This document shows positions 25,356 to 34,357 of a stretch of DNA of 35,870 nucleotides, piece after piece. This DNA is from Candidatus Choladousia intestinavium (GTDB lineage Bacteria > Bacillota > Clostridia > Lachnospirales > Lachnospiraceae), in the NCBI GenBank assembly GCA_018712785.1, contig DVGK01000140.1:1-35870 (forward strand), in the 5' to 3' direction. Numbering within the stretch: position 1 is the stretch's first letter; each line of letters opens with the position of its first letter. The translations under genes and the position numbers were made by a program. The notes below the pieces were generated by a model, which made no database searches, was not told the DNA's origin, and saw only the letters and a program-made list of their open reading frames with translations.

Positions 25356-26276
25356 CTACAATGACTTCAGCTTTCGGTACAGATCCCCCATAATAGCCTC
25401 CCGGTCCAGGGTGCGGATGTTCCGCATCAGGGGACGGCGGTAGTCAAAGCTCCAGGTAAGCTGGTCGGTGATGATGGGGGTAGCCGTGATTTCGCTGGTA
25501 CTCCAGGAAGCGTTCATGAGCACGGCGAAGGCAGACACATCCCAGATCTCTTTTCCGGTGGCAAAGGCTTCAGCCCGGAAGCCTGCTACATTTTCGATGA
25601 AATAATCGCACATAGGATTGACCCCTCCGATAAAGCTTTTCAGAGCGGGAACGCTGGTGATCAAATGGGAAGATACGTAATAGGCAGGTACATGGATCAG
25701 GGGAACTCCGCAGTCGAAGAGAACCTGAGCTGCGTATTTATCACGGTTTACGTTAAATACATCCGGAGAATGTCCGAAATCGTTGCCGCCAAGCCAGACA
25801 ACCACCAGATTTTTTATGATTTCCGGATCTTTCTGGATTGCCGAAGCTACATTTGTGACCGCGCCGATAGCCACGATGTAGAGGGGATTCTCAGAAGAGT
25901 ACCCTCTGGCCAGGCGGAGAATGCAGTCTGCCGCATCAGAGGGAACCGGTTCCTTCGACGGCTTCATAAAGCGGGGCGACCCCTTTTTTACAAAGTCCCG
26001 CGGAATGTTTTCCCGGCCCATGAGCCGAAGCAGCCGGAAGATCTCCTCATAGCTTAAGAGCATCCCTTCCTCCGGATCCTGGAGTCCGTCGTCAATGACA
26101 TAGGGGGCGGCCAGAATCCCTTTTACGTTGAAACGCTCTGGTGAAAGAAGAGCGTAGGCAATGGCGAACTGGTCGTCGATTTCATTATTTGTATCACTGT
26201 CAATCAGAATGTCAATTTTTTCAACAGGGAACTGAAGCATTTTGATTCGTGTCACTTCATTAATTAATGGATACAT
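25356..26276 (-). CDS. Atypical nucleoside hydrolase (IU-NH superfamily)
   Basis: This 306-residue protein should cleave an N-glycosidic bond. The N-terminal calcium/ribose site reads DSDTNNEIDD (26-35) instead of the standard DTDPGxDD, two residues longer. The later substrate segment has FNVNRDKYAAQVLF (174-187). The C-terminal position usually holding His-Asp is W245-D246 (IWDVSA). The Asp is kept but the catalytic His is replaced. It therefore belongs to a divergent subgroup with uncertain substrate. I chose ATG 26276 with AAAGGAG 7 nt upstream; a longer frame to 26339 lacks a ribosome site. It is divergent to the ABC locus and shares its 237-bp control region, so a linked pathway is likely. 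Confidence 0.85.
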   Translation of the reverse strand: MYPLINEVTRIKMLQFPVEKIDILIDSDTNNEIDDQFAIAYALLSPERFNVKGILAAPYVIDDGLQDPEEGMLLSYEEIFRLLRLMGRENIPRDFVKKGSPRFMKPSKEPVPSDAADCILRLARGYSSENPLYIVAIGAVTNVASAIQKDPEIIKNLVVVWLGGNDFGHSPDVFNVNRDKYAAQVLFDCGVPLIHVPAYYVSSHLITSVPALKSFIGGVNPMCDYFIENVAGFRAEAFATGKEIWDVSAFAVLMNASWSTSEITATPIITDQLTWSFDYRRPLMRNIRTLDREAIMGDLYRKLKSL

Positions 26277-26419
26277 GAAAAATCTCCTTTCTTCTGTAAA
26301 TACACATGACCTTCTCTTTTTTATCATTGCGGCGTCCAATTTTCAACAAAAGAATCAATTAAAAGTGCACAAAAATATATCTTAAAAATTGTTTAAAAAG
26401 CAGAAAAATAATAAAGGGT

Positions 26420-26448
26420 TTGATTTTTCTGTTAGAGCGTGATATAGT
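26420..26448 (+). promoter_or_regulatory. Promoter of the ABC-glycosidase operon
   Basis: TTGATT (26420-26425) and TATAGT (26443-26448) are 17 bp apart. The start is predicted near 26455, just before the operator cluster. Confidence 0.8.
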
Positions 26449-26459
26449 AAACTTACAAA

Positions 26460-26490
26460 CGAAAACGTTACCGGAAACGTAACCGGTAGC
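26460..26490. promoter_or_regulatory. LacI/cre-type operator cluster
   Basis: The stretch holds GAAAACGTTACC and GTAACCGGTAGC, both with a central CG and partial symmetry. GTTAC (26467-26471) and GTAAC (26479-26483) form an inverted repeat, while CGTTACCGG and CGTAACCGG form a direct repeat. Sites of the kind TAACCGGTTA and the cre box (TGNAANCGNTNNCA) are known for LacI-family regulators including CcpA. Its place right after the predicted start fits a roadblock repressor. No LacI gene is in this window. Confidence 0.65.
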
Positions 26491-26513
26491 TAAAAAATAA
26501 AAGGAGGGCTATT

Positions 26514-27875
26514 ATGTTAAAGAAGAAAATTTCATGGGTGCTTGCCATGACCATGGCAGCAACAATGCTGGGCGGATGTCTTACCACATCAGCAGAAGAA
26601 AGCAGTTACGATGGAACTATCCGCTGGCTGAATTACAAGCCTGAGGTGGCTGACGCAATGCAGGAAATAGCTGCCGCTTACACAGAGGAGACTGGAATCG
26701 ATGTTCAGATCGAGACAGCAGCTTCCGGACAGTATGAAGCTACGCTGACTGCCAGAATGGACAGCTCAGATGCTCCTACTATTTTTGTAATTGATAGTAT
26801 CAATATGCTGAACACCTGGAAGGATTATATCTCTGATCTTTCTGATACAGAGCTTTACTCCATGGTAACAGATGATTCCTACACCATGAATGACGGAAAC
26901 GGAACGATTTATGGTATTTCCTACGCTCTGGAAGCATGGGGCATCATCGTAAACAAGGGAATCACGGACGCATATTTCGCGTCTCCCAACAAGAGCACAG
27001 AGTACACCTCACTGGATGATCTGTATACGTTTGACGCTCTGAAAGCTGTAGTAGAAGATATGACCGCTATGAAGGACGAACTGGGAATCCAGGGCGTGTT
27101 TGGTTCTACTTCTCTGAAAGCGGGCGACGACTGGAGATATCAGACCCATCTGATGAATCAGCCTCTGTACTGGGAGTGGGGCGGAAATGAGAACATCGAC
27201 CTGAACGGAGCGGTTCCGGAATTCACCTTTGAGTACTCCGAGAATTACAAGAACATCCTGGATCTGTACCTGAACAACTCTGTAACAGAGCCGAACCTGG
27301 TAGGAACCAAGACGGTAGACGACTCCATGGCGGAGTTCGCTCTTGGACAGTGCGCGATGATTCAGAACGGCGACTGGGCTTGGAATACCATTGCCAATAC
27401 AGACGGAAGAGTTGTAGAGGATGAGAATGTAGTATTTATCCCCATCAGCTGCGGCGTAGAGGGTGAGGAAAATATGGGCCTGAACGTAACCGGATCTCAG
27501 TATATGTGCATCAACTCTCAGGCGTCTGAGGAAGACCAGGCGGCTGCAGAAGAGTTCCTGGTATGGCTGTTCAGCTCTGACACCGGAAAACAGCTGGTAG
27601 CTGAGAAGCTTCAGTTCATGACTCCGTTCAGCACCATGAGCGACGCGACCTACACCAATCCGCTGTACGCAAGCGAAGCCGCGATCACAGAGGCAGGCAA
27701 GACTGCTTACTGCGCGGCTGCAAACCTGATTCCGGATCAGACCTGGAAGGACAACATGGGCGCGAACCTGCTGATGTACGCTCAGGGCCAGATGGAATGG
27801 GACGATGTGGTTTCCAACGCTGTGGAGACATGGGCTGTTGAGAGAGACATTACAAATACTGCTAACGGAAACTAA
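26514..27875 (+). CDS. CUT1 sugar ABC transporter substrate-binding lipoprotein
   Basis: The 453-residue protein is a secreted solute-binding protein of the MalE/family 1 type. A signal peptide with a lipobox (TMLGGC) leads to C22, the lipid-anchor residue. The mature part starts with SYDGTIRWLNYKP and contains the aromatic segment DDWRYQTHLMNQPLYWEWGG. It also has FALGQCAMIQNGDWAW and a GSQYMCINS hinge-like region typical of oligosaccharide-binding members. The ATG follows AAGGAGG by 6 nt. The gene heads the operon and is separated from the permeases by a terminator-like hairpin. Substrate is unknown; the enzymes downstream suggest alpha-linked oligosaccharides or a glycoconjugate. Confidence 0.93.
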   Translation: MLKKKISWVLAMTMAATMLGGCLTTSAEESSYDGTIRWLNYKPEVADAMQEIAAAYTEETGIDVQIETAASGQYEATLTARMDSSDAPTIFVIDSINMLNTWKDYISDLSDTELYSMVTDDSYTMNDGNGTIYGISYALEAWGIIVNKGITDAYFASPNKSTEYTSLDDLYTFDALKAVVEDMTAMKDELGIQGVFGSTSLKAGDDWRYQTHLMNQPLYWEWGGNENIDLNGAVPEFTFEYSENYKNILDLYLNNSVTEPNLVGTKTVDDSMAEFALGQCAMIQNGDWAWNTIANTDGRVVEDENVVFIPISCGVEGEENMGLNVTGSQYMCINSQASEEDQAAAEEFLVWLFSSDTGKQLVAEKLQFMTPFSTMSDATYTNPLYASEAAITEAGKTAYCAAANLIPDQTWKDNMGANLLMYAQGQMEWDDVVSNAVETWAVERDITNTANGN

Positions 27876-27892
27876 AGATTTTAAACGACGCT

Positions 27893-27921
27893 GGCTCTCT
27901 GCCCTATAGCAAGGCAGAGCC
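27893..27921 (+). other. Hairpin after the binding-protein gene
   Basis: GGCTCTctGCC (27893-27903) pairs with GGCAGAGCC (27913-27921) with a small bulge and no T-run. It may protect the 3' end of the binding-protein message, as known for malE-type processing hairpins. Confidence 0.6.
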
Positions 27922-27944
27922 GGTGCCGCCTTAACAGATTAAGA

Positions 27945-28010
27945 GGCTGCCGTAAAATGCGAAGAGGGATCAGAAAGCCTTCGAAATTCATTTTCCGGCA
28001 GCCGTTTTTT
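27945..28010 (+). terminator. Intra-operon (leaky) terminator between binding-protein and permease genes
   Basis: GGCTGCCG (27945-27952) pairs perfectly with CGGCAGCC (27996-28003); inner TAAAATG and CATTTTC extend the stem. GTTTTTT follows. It should stop part of the transcripts, so the binding protein is made in excess of the membrane parts. Confidence 0.82.
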
Positions 28011-28050
28011 AAAATTTCAGCTGCGGAAACCGCGGCACTGGAGGAAAAAG

Positions 28051-28902
28051 ATGCAGAAAATATATAAGAAAAAGAAATATCTTGCGATCTTTACCCTGCC
28101 TACGCTGATCGCATACGCCATCGCCTTTGTGGTGCCGTTTTTTATGGGGTTATATTTGTCCTTCTGCAATTTTAAGACGATTGGGAATGCTAAATTTGTG
28201 GGATTATCTAATTTCGCATATGTGTTTTCAGACAGCAACGGCTTTTTGGCCGCGCTCTGGTTTACTGTGAAGATCGCTGTGGTAGGAGTTATTTCTACGA
28301 ATGTCATTGCTTTCGCCCTGGCTCTTCTGCTTACCAGAGGACTGAAAGGAACCAATGTTTACCGTACTATTTTCTTTATGCCCAACCTGATCGGCGGTAT
28401 TATCCTGGGCTATATCTGGCAGCTTCTGCTGAACGGTATTCTGATTCAGCTGGTGGGAGCGGATATTACATACAGCTCTACGTATGGATACTGGGGTATT
28501 ATTATTCTGTATAACTGGCAAAAGATCGGGTATCTGATGATTATCTATATCGCCGGCCTGCAGTCCATATCCGGCGATCTTCTGGAAGCGGCCAAGATAG
28601 ACGGCGCTACCTACTGGCAGACCTTGAGAAAGATTATTCTTCCGCTTGTAATGACTTCTATTACTATCTGCAGTTTCCTGGCTCTTACCGACTGCTTCAA
28701 GATGTATGACCAGAACCTGGCATTGACTGCAGGAGCACCGGGAACTCAGACAACGATGCTGGCACTGGATATTGTGGAAACCTATTACAATCGTGTTGGA
28801 TTCGCAGGAGTCGGCCAGGCTAAGGCAGTCGTCTTTACAGTACTTGTATTTGTAATTGCCATGATTCAGCTTAAGGCAACGAGATCCAGGGAGGTGGAAT
28901 AA
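28051..28902 (+). CDS. CUT1 sugar ABC permease, MalF-like
   Basis: The 283-residue membrane protein has six hydrophobic segments, starting near residue 10, and the EAA loop EAAKIDGATYWQTLRKIILP that docks on the ATPase. It forms a heterodimer with the next permease to move the substrate delivered by the lipoprotein. The ATG has GGAGG 6-8 nt upstream. It comes right after the hairpin terminator. No ATPase gene lies in the window; a shared MsmK-type ATPase encoded elsewhere is the usual solution in Firmicutes. Confidence 0.93.
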   Translation: MQKIYKKKKYLAIFTLPTLIAYAIAFVVPFFMGLYLSFCNFKTIGNAKFVGLSNFAYVFSDSNGFLAALWFTVKIAVVGVISTNVIAFALALLLTRGLKGTNVYRTIFFMPNLIGGIILGYIWQLLLNGILIQLVGADITYSSTYGYWGIIILYNWQKIGYLMIIYIAGLQSISGDLLEAAKIDGATYWQTLRKIILPLVMTSITICSFLALTDCFKMYDQNLALTAGAPGTQTTMLALDIVETYYNRVGFAGVGQAKAVVFTVLVFVIAMIQLKATRSREVE

Positions 28903-28904
28903 AA

Positions 28905-29741
28905 ATGAAACAGAAAAAAGAAATCAGCCATGCTATTATCTATGTGATTCTGACAATTCTGTCAGTGGCGTTTCTGATTCCTATCCTTTTGGTAATCATG
29001 AATTCTTTCAAGAACAAGCTTTTTATTTCTACCACACCTTTTGAACTGCCCAATGAGCAGAGCTTTATGGGACTGAAAAACTATGTAGAAGGTTTGATGA
29101 AAATTCATTTCTTTGACAGTATTGGATATTCTCTGTTTATTACAGTGTTTTCTGTGCTTGCCATTGTGATTTTCTGCTCTATGACAGCATGGTATATTAC
29201 AAGAGTTAAAGGGAAGGTGACTACTGTACTTTATTATATGTTTATCGCCAGCATGGTGGTTCCTTTCCAGATGGTTATGTATACCATGACGAAGACAGCA
29301 AATGTTCTTCATCTGGATAACTATGTAGGTATCGTCGCTCTGTATTTAGGATTCGGAGCTGGTATGTCTGTGTTCATGTATTCAGGTTTTGTTAAAGGGA
29401 TTCCCATGGAGTTGGAAGAGGCGGCTTTGATTGACGGATGCAGTCCTTTTTCCATGTTCGTAAAAGTTATTTTCCCGATTTTGAAGCCGATTTCTATTAC
29501 TGTAGCGATTCTTAACGCTATGTGGATCTGGAACGATTACCTCCTTCCCTATCTGATAATCGGAACAAAGTACAGAACCATTCCGGTTGCTATCCAGTAT
29601 CTGAAGAGCGGATACGGCTCCATAGATTACGGCCATCTGATGGCGGCCATCGTAGTGGCGCTGATCCCGATTGTTATTTTCTACTTCGCATGCCAGAAGT
29701 ATATTATTGAAGGAATTGTAGAAGGAGCTGTAAAAGGCTGA
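28905..29741 (+). CDS. CUT1 sugar ABC permease, MalG-like
   Basis: The 278-residue membrane protein has six helices and the EAA loop EEAALIDGCSPFSMFVKVIF. This group also shows the conserved C-terminal G-x-V-x-G-A-V-K-G-like tail (IIEGIVEGAVKG). It starts 2 nt after the MalF-like stop; its ribosome site GGGAGG lies within that gene's last codons, so translation is coupled. Partner of the preceding permease. Confidence 0.93.
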   Translation: MKQKKEISHAIIYVILTILSVAFLIPILLVIMNSFKNKLFISTTPFELPNEQSFMGLKNYVEGLMKIHFFDSIGYSLFITVFSVLAIVIFCSMTAWYITRVKGKVTTVLYYMFIASMVVPFQMVMYTMTKTANVLHLDNYVGIVALYLGFGAGMSVFMYSGFVKGIPMELEEAALIDGCSPFSMFVKVIFPILKPISITVAILNAMWIWNDYLLPYLIIGTKYRTIPVAIQYLKSGYGSIDYGHLMAAIVVALIPIVIFYFACQKYIIEGIVEGAVKG

Positions 29742-29770
29742 TTACGTAAGACTGACACAGAGGAGACAGA

Positions 29771-31948
29771 ATGAATAAGCGGTACAGAGACAAGACATAC
29801 AGCGGTTGGATGGGAAAAATGATCGGCGTGGTCCACGGAGCGAATATTGAGGGCTGGACCAGGGAAACCATTGAAAGCACCTTTGGAGAAATCCGGGATT
29901 ATCCCTTCCGGTTTACGAATTTCTGCGCGGATGATGACATAAACGGGCCGGCGTTTTTTCAGAGAGCGGTTCTGGATTACGGAGCCGAAGCCGGACAGCA
30001 GGAGATGGCAGACACCTTTTTAAATTATGTCAGTGACGGACACGGATTTTTCTGGTGGGGAGGATACGGTGTCTCTACCGAGCACACAGCGTATCAGAAC
30101 CTGGTGGAGGGAGTCCCGCCGGAACGCTCCGGCAGCGCGGAATTAAACGGAGAGGTGCTGGCCAATCAGATCGGCGGTCAGATATTTTCTGATTGCTGGG
30201 GGCTGGCCTGTCCGGGGAATCCGGAAAAAGCCGCTGCGCTGGCAGAACGGATGGCATCTCTGACTCACGACCAGGAGGGGCTTCAGGGGGCCAGGTTCAT
30301 AGCTGCGGCCATAGCGGCTGCCTTTGATGCGGAGTCTGTGGAGGAGATTCTGGATCAGGCTTTTGCGCAGCTTTCACCTGAAAGCGCTTATGCTGCCATG
30401 GCCCGGGATGTGCGAAGCTTCGCGGAAGCCCACCGGGAGGACTGGCGCCTTTGCTTTGACTACGTAAAGGAACATTACGACTATCGGTTTTACCAGGGGG
30501 TATGTCACATTATTCCCAACGCGGCGGTGATTGTCCTGGCTCTGGTGACCGGAAGGGGCAGCTTTCATGACACTATCAATATTGCTGCTATGTGCGGATG
30601 GGATACAGACTGCAACGAAGGAAACCTGGGAACCATTCTGGGGGTATACTGTGGAATTGAGGGAATACCAAAGGAATGGCTGCCTCAGATACATGACCTG
30701 GTGATCTGTTCCGGTTCTCTGGGAGGCTTGAATATTCAGACTGTACCGCAGCTGGCAGAGACCACCCTGCGGGCGGCCAAGATCCTGGAGAAAACAGAAG
30801 GGGCGGGAAAAGCTTACCAGGAAAAAGACCCGGAGGATGCGTTATGGAAAAGGATTTTGGGAAAGCCGGAAGGACAGTATTTTCACTTCCAGTTTCTCGA
30901 AAGTACCCATGGAATCCGGACCAGAAATCTTCCGGATTGTCCGGGATTGGTTCGGAACACGCAGGAGTGTGCATTTATCGGGAACCGTTCTCTGAAGATC
31001 GTGCATCCTGTTTTCGGAAACAGCCATTGGTTTGATGTTTGCTTCAGAACGTATTATGGGCCGGAAGATTTTCAGGACAATCGTTATCAGCCGGATCTTT
31101 CTCCGGTGGTTTATCCTGGCGACACCATTCGCTTCCATTATTGCTTTGGAGAAGAAAATAAAGGCAAGAAAATCCGGGTACAGGGATATTTCGTCAATCG
31201 TCTGGATGGAAAACAGCGGTTCGTCTGGGAACGGGCAGTTCAGATACAGGATGGCGGATGGAAATGCTCTGAGATTGTAATTCCTTCTGAAGAAAACGTT
31301 CTGATTCAGGAGGTAGGAGTCAGAATAACCGGAATGGATGTGGCGGTCCGGGAACAGACAGCTCCTTTTCTCCTCTATCTGGGAGATGTGGAAATTTTAT
31401 CTGCCCCGGATTACCGTGTGACAGGAGAAGGAATGCTTACGGAGATCTGGACGGCGGTAGATACAAATCCAGCCGGCTTCAGCTACCTGCGGGGGGTGGC
31501 TGAGATTTACAAAAAGGCTTTGCGCATCTCTGGTTCTGGAAAACCGGCGGAAATGTATACGGGAATCATAAACTGGAAGGATTACCGGCTTGAGGCGGCT
31601 ATGGAGCCGATAGCAGGCGAGGATCATTATCTTCTGGCCAGAGTCCAGGGAGGAATGCGCTGGTACGGCGCCGGATTTACGGTACGGGACGGAAAGAAAT
31701 ACGCGGCCATCCTGAAGAAGAACCGGGAAATATCCGCCCTCTGCCTGATTCCCTTTGAGTGGGAATGGGGAAAGGTATACGACTGCTGCTTTAAGGTACA
31801 GGGAAACCGTCTTACCTTCCTGGCAGACGGAAAGGAGCTTCTGGACTGTGAAGACCGGGAAGGATTTTACGGGAACGGATGCGTCGGTCTGGGGAATCAG
31901 AGAGCTTCCCGCACGGCCTTCCGGGAATATTCTGTGAAGGCGCTCTGA
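29771..31948 (+). CDS. ADP-ribosylglycohydrolase-family protein with two C-terminal beta-sandwich domains
   Basis: The 725-residue protein starts with an ADP-ribosylglycohydrolase (DraG-like) domain (1-345). Metal ligands are visible in ADDDIN (53-58) and GWDTDCNEG (276-284), plus the NQIGGQIFSDCWGLACPGNP block (132-151). Residues about 365-555 resemble a carbohydrate-binding module of family 4/9 type (GNRSLKI, YPGDTIRF). Residues about 565-725 look like a LamG/DUF1080-type jelly roll. There is no signal peptide, so it is intracellular. DraG-fold proteins remove ADP-ribose from proteins, but members in sugar loci probably hydrolyse other N- or O-ribosyl or glycosyl bonds. The ATG has AGAGGAG. 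It sits between transporter and glycosidase genes. Confidence 0.85.
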   Translation: MNKRYRDKTYSGWMGKMIGVVHGANIEGWTRETIESTFGEIRDYPFRFTNFCADDDINGPAFFQRAVLDYGAEAGQQEMADTFLNYVSDGHGFFWWGGYGVSTEHTAYQNLVEGVPPERSGSAELNGEVLANQIGGQIFSDCWGLACPGNPEKAAALAERMASLTHDQEGLQGARFIAAAIAAAFDAESVEEILDQAFAQLSPESAYAAMARDVRSFAEAHREDWRLCFDYVKEHYDYRFYQGVCHIIPNAAVIVLALVTGRGSFHDTINIAAMCGWDTDCNEGNLGTILGVYCGIEGIPKEWLPQIHDLVICSGSLGGLNIQTVPQLAETTLRAAKILEKTEGAGKAYQEKDPEDALWKRILGKPEGQYFHFQFLESTHGIRTRNLPDCPGLVRNTQECAFIGNRSLKIVHPVFGNSHWFDVCFRTYYGPEDFQDNRYQPDLSPVVYPGDTIRFHYCFGEENKGKKIRVQGYFVNRLDGKQRFVWERAVQIQDGGWKCSEIVIPSEENVLIQEVGVRITGMDVAVREQTAPFLLYLGDVEILSAPDYRVTGEGMLTEIWTAVDTNPAGFSYLRGVAEIYKKALRISGSGKPAEMYTGIINWKDYRLEAAMEPIAGEDHYLLARVQGGMRWYGAGFTVRDGKKYAAILKKNREISALCLIPFEWEWGKVYDCCFKVQGNRLTFLADGKELLDCEDREGFYGNGCVGLGNQRASRTAFREYSVKAL

Positions 31949-32001
31949 AATCAGACAGCAGGAAAAGACAGAACTCAGGATGAAAAAGAAAGGAGACAAA
32001 C

Positions 32002-34320
32002 ATGGAAATAGATTATAATCCGCAGCTTGGGTATAGAAGGACCATTTTCCACGGAAACTATGATTTTCTGATCGGTATTTCATTCTTTGAAAGCCGCGGG
32101 GACGGCTTATACATTACGGCGGACACCTACCGGGGAAAGCAGGTGCCGGTAAAGATCTGCTTTTTCACTGACACAGCTTTCCGCTTTCAGATGCTGCCGG
32201 ATCCAGGAATATCGGAAGTAAAGTGTCCTGTTTTTTTGCCGGACTTACGGGAAAAAGCGGAATCCGGAGAGACGGAGGATTTTTTCTGGTATAAAACCGG
32301 CCGGACGGAGCTTAGATTTCAGAAAAAATTCTGGGAGATGTCTGTGTACGCTCAGGGAAAGCTCATTTCAAAGCAGCAGGTATTTGACACCAACGTGGAC
32401 AATCGGTGGAAGTGCCTTCCGGTCGGGTTTGAGACGGATGAAGCGGGAAGATGTGTGAAGGTCAGAGAGAATATGTATCTGTTTTCGGATGAAGAGTTCT
32501 GGGGCTTCGGAGAAAGGTTCACAGAGCTGAACAAAAGAGGCAGGAGGCTTCAGTGCTGGCAGAAGGACGCCCTCTCCACCAATACAGAGGATTCCTATAA
32601 GGGCCATCCCTTTTTCATCAGCAGCAGGGGCTACGCGGTTCTTCTGAATACCTTTACAAGATCTGTGTTCGATATGGGATGCACTTCACAGGTAAGCTGG
32701 CAGATGGAAGCAGAAGACGGCTGCCTGGACTATTTCTTTTTCGTGGAACCGTCAGGCGATTACAAGTCCCTTCTTCGTCAGTACATTGATTTGACTGGAG
32801 GGATTCCCATGATTCCCAAATGGGCCTTCGGTTTCTGGATGTCAAAATGCTCTTATCAGAACCGCCGGGAAATCGAAGAGGTGGCAGAGAAGGCGGCCCA
32901 ATATCAGCTTCCTGTGGATGTGATTCACATTGATAACTGGCAGAGAAGAGAAAATTTCGGAACCTGGGAGTGGGATACGGACCGTTTTCCGGATCCGGAG
33001 GGAATGATTCAGTGGCTGAAAGAAAGACAGATTCACTTAAGCCTCTGGATGTATCCTTATCTGGATGAAACTTCTCCCCTTTTTCCGGAGTTGGAGGAAA
33101 AGGGATATTTTGTAAAAAACCGGGAAGGGAAGACGGCTCTGTTTTACTCTACGGCTGATTCTGCGACCAGATGCGGCTGCTTTGACTTTACGAATCCGGA
33201 GTTTCTGAAGTGGTACAAGGGAAGAGTTATGCCGGTGCTCCGCATGGGCGTATCTGTAATCAAGACGGATTTTTCTGAGGCTGTTCCGGAGGACGCCCTT
33301 TACTGGGACGGAACAGGAGGCGTCCAGGGGCATAACCGTCTGACGTACCTTTACGCCGCGACCATTTACCGATGGATGCAGGAAGCGCAGAAGGAGACAG
33401 GAAATATGCCCATGCTGTGGGGGAGAAGCGGATTCGCTGGATCTCACCGGATACCGGCGGCCTGGGCGGGAGATTCTTCCAGCGCTTTAAACAATCACAG
33501 CGCCCTTTTAAGAGGAGGCTTAAGCATTGCCATGTCCGGAGTCTCCTTCTGGGGCTTTGACATGGGAGGTTTCTACAGTACAGATTATAATGGAAATGAA
33601 TGCCTTCCCACGGAAGAAGAGTACCTCAGATCCATGGAGCTTGGATTTTTCATGCCTCTGTCGAGAGCTCACGGAAAAACTCCCAGGGAGCCCTGGAAGT
33701 TTTCAGAGAAGGTTTTAGAGACTGCCAGAAAATTTGATCAGATGCGTCATGAACTGATTCCCTATCTGTATAGTACTGCCTGCGAAAGCCATCTGGAGGG
33801 AGTGCCTATGCTCAGACCCCTTCTGCTGGAATACCCGAAAGACCTGACAGCCAGGAACCAGGAACTTTCCTGCATGATTGGGGGAAGTCTTCTGATCGCG
33901 CCTCCCTTTGAAAGAGAGAGGTATTCTGTCTACCTTCCGGCAGGAAAATGGGCAGACATGGGGACAGGAGAAATCCTTCCAGGCGGCGGATATTTAGAAT
34001 TGCAGCCAAAGCTGGATGAGCTTCCTGTGTTCCAGAAAGAAAATTCCCTGGTTCTTCGACTCCCGGGGCAAGATCAGGCCCATGTTCCACAGGGTCCCTT
34101 CAGAGAGCTGAACGGAACGCTTTTCTATTCGGAGGAGATGAACGCTGTCTATTACGATGAGACAAAGGACGGAGAAATAGGAAAATACACTTTTCACGCA
34201 TATGAAAAGGATGGATTTCTCCGGGTAGATACGGAATTAAATTTAAAAAGGCTGGAACTGATAACAGAGAAGACATTTCGCGGGATCGTGATAAACGGAT
34301 GTGTCCAGCCGGAAGAATGA
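32002..34320 (+). CDS. GH31 alpha-glycosidase, YicI-like
   Basis: This 772-residue cytoplasmic enzyme has a beta-sandwich N-domain and a TIM barrel with the GH31 nucleophile D423 in KTDFSE and acid/base D491 in WAGDSSS. The block RGGLSIAMSGVSFWGFDMGG is close to that of the YicI alpha-xylosidase group, though alpha-glucosidase or transglucosidase activity is equally possible. It releases non-reducing alpha-linked xylose or glucose from oligosaccharides. The ATG has AAAGGAG 7 nt upstream. It lies 53 nt after the DraG-like gene and 37 nt before malQ, so the operon continues. Length is normal for the family. Substrate specificity cannot be read from sequence. Confidence 0.9.
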   Translation: MEIDYNPQLGYRRTIFHGNYDFLIGISFFESRGDGLYITADTYRGKQVPVKICFFTDTAFRFQMLPDPGISEVKCPVFLPDLREKAESGETEDFFWYKTGRTELRFQKKFWEMSVYAQGKLISKQQVFDTNVDNRWKCLPVGFETDEAGRCVKVRENMYLFSDEEFWGFGERFTELNKRGRRLQCWQKDALSTNTEDSYKGHPFFISSRGYAVLLNTFTRSVFDMGCTSQVSWQMEAEDGCLDYFFFVEPSGDYKSLLRQYIDLTGGIPMIPKWAFGFWMSKCSYQNRREIEEVAEKAAQYQLPVDVIHIDNWQRRENFGTWEWDTDRFPDPEGMIQWLKERQIHLSLWMYPYLDETSPLFPELEEKGYFVKNREGKTALFYSTADSATRCGCFDFTNPEFLKWYKGRVMPVLRMGVSVIKTDFSEAVPEDALYWDGTGGVQGHNRLTYLYAATIYRWMQEAQKETGNMPMLWGRSGFAGSHRIPAAWAGDSSSALNNHSALLRGGLSIAMSGVSFWGFDMGGFYSTDYNGNECLPTEEEYLRSMELGFFMPLSRAHGKTPREPWKFSEKVLETARKFDQMRHELIPYLYSTACESHLEGVPMLRPLLLEYPKDLTARNQELSCMIGGSLLIAPPFERERYSVYLPAGKWADMGTGEILPGGGYLELQPKLDELPVFQKENSLVLRLPGQDQAHVPQGPFRELNGTLFYSEEMNAVYYDETKDGEIGKYTFHAYEKDGFLRVDTELNLKRLELITEKTFRGIVINGCVQPEE

Positions 34321-34357
34321 AAACATTAACCCAAACATGATATAGAGGAGAAAAAAA

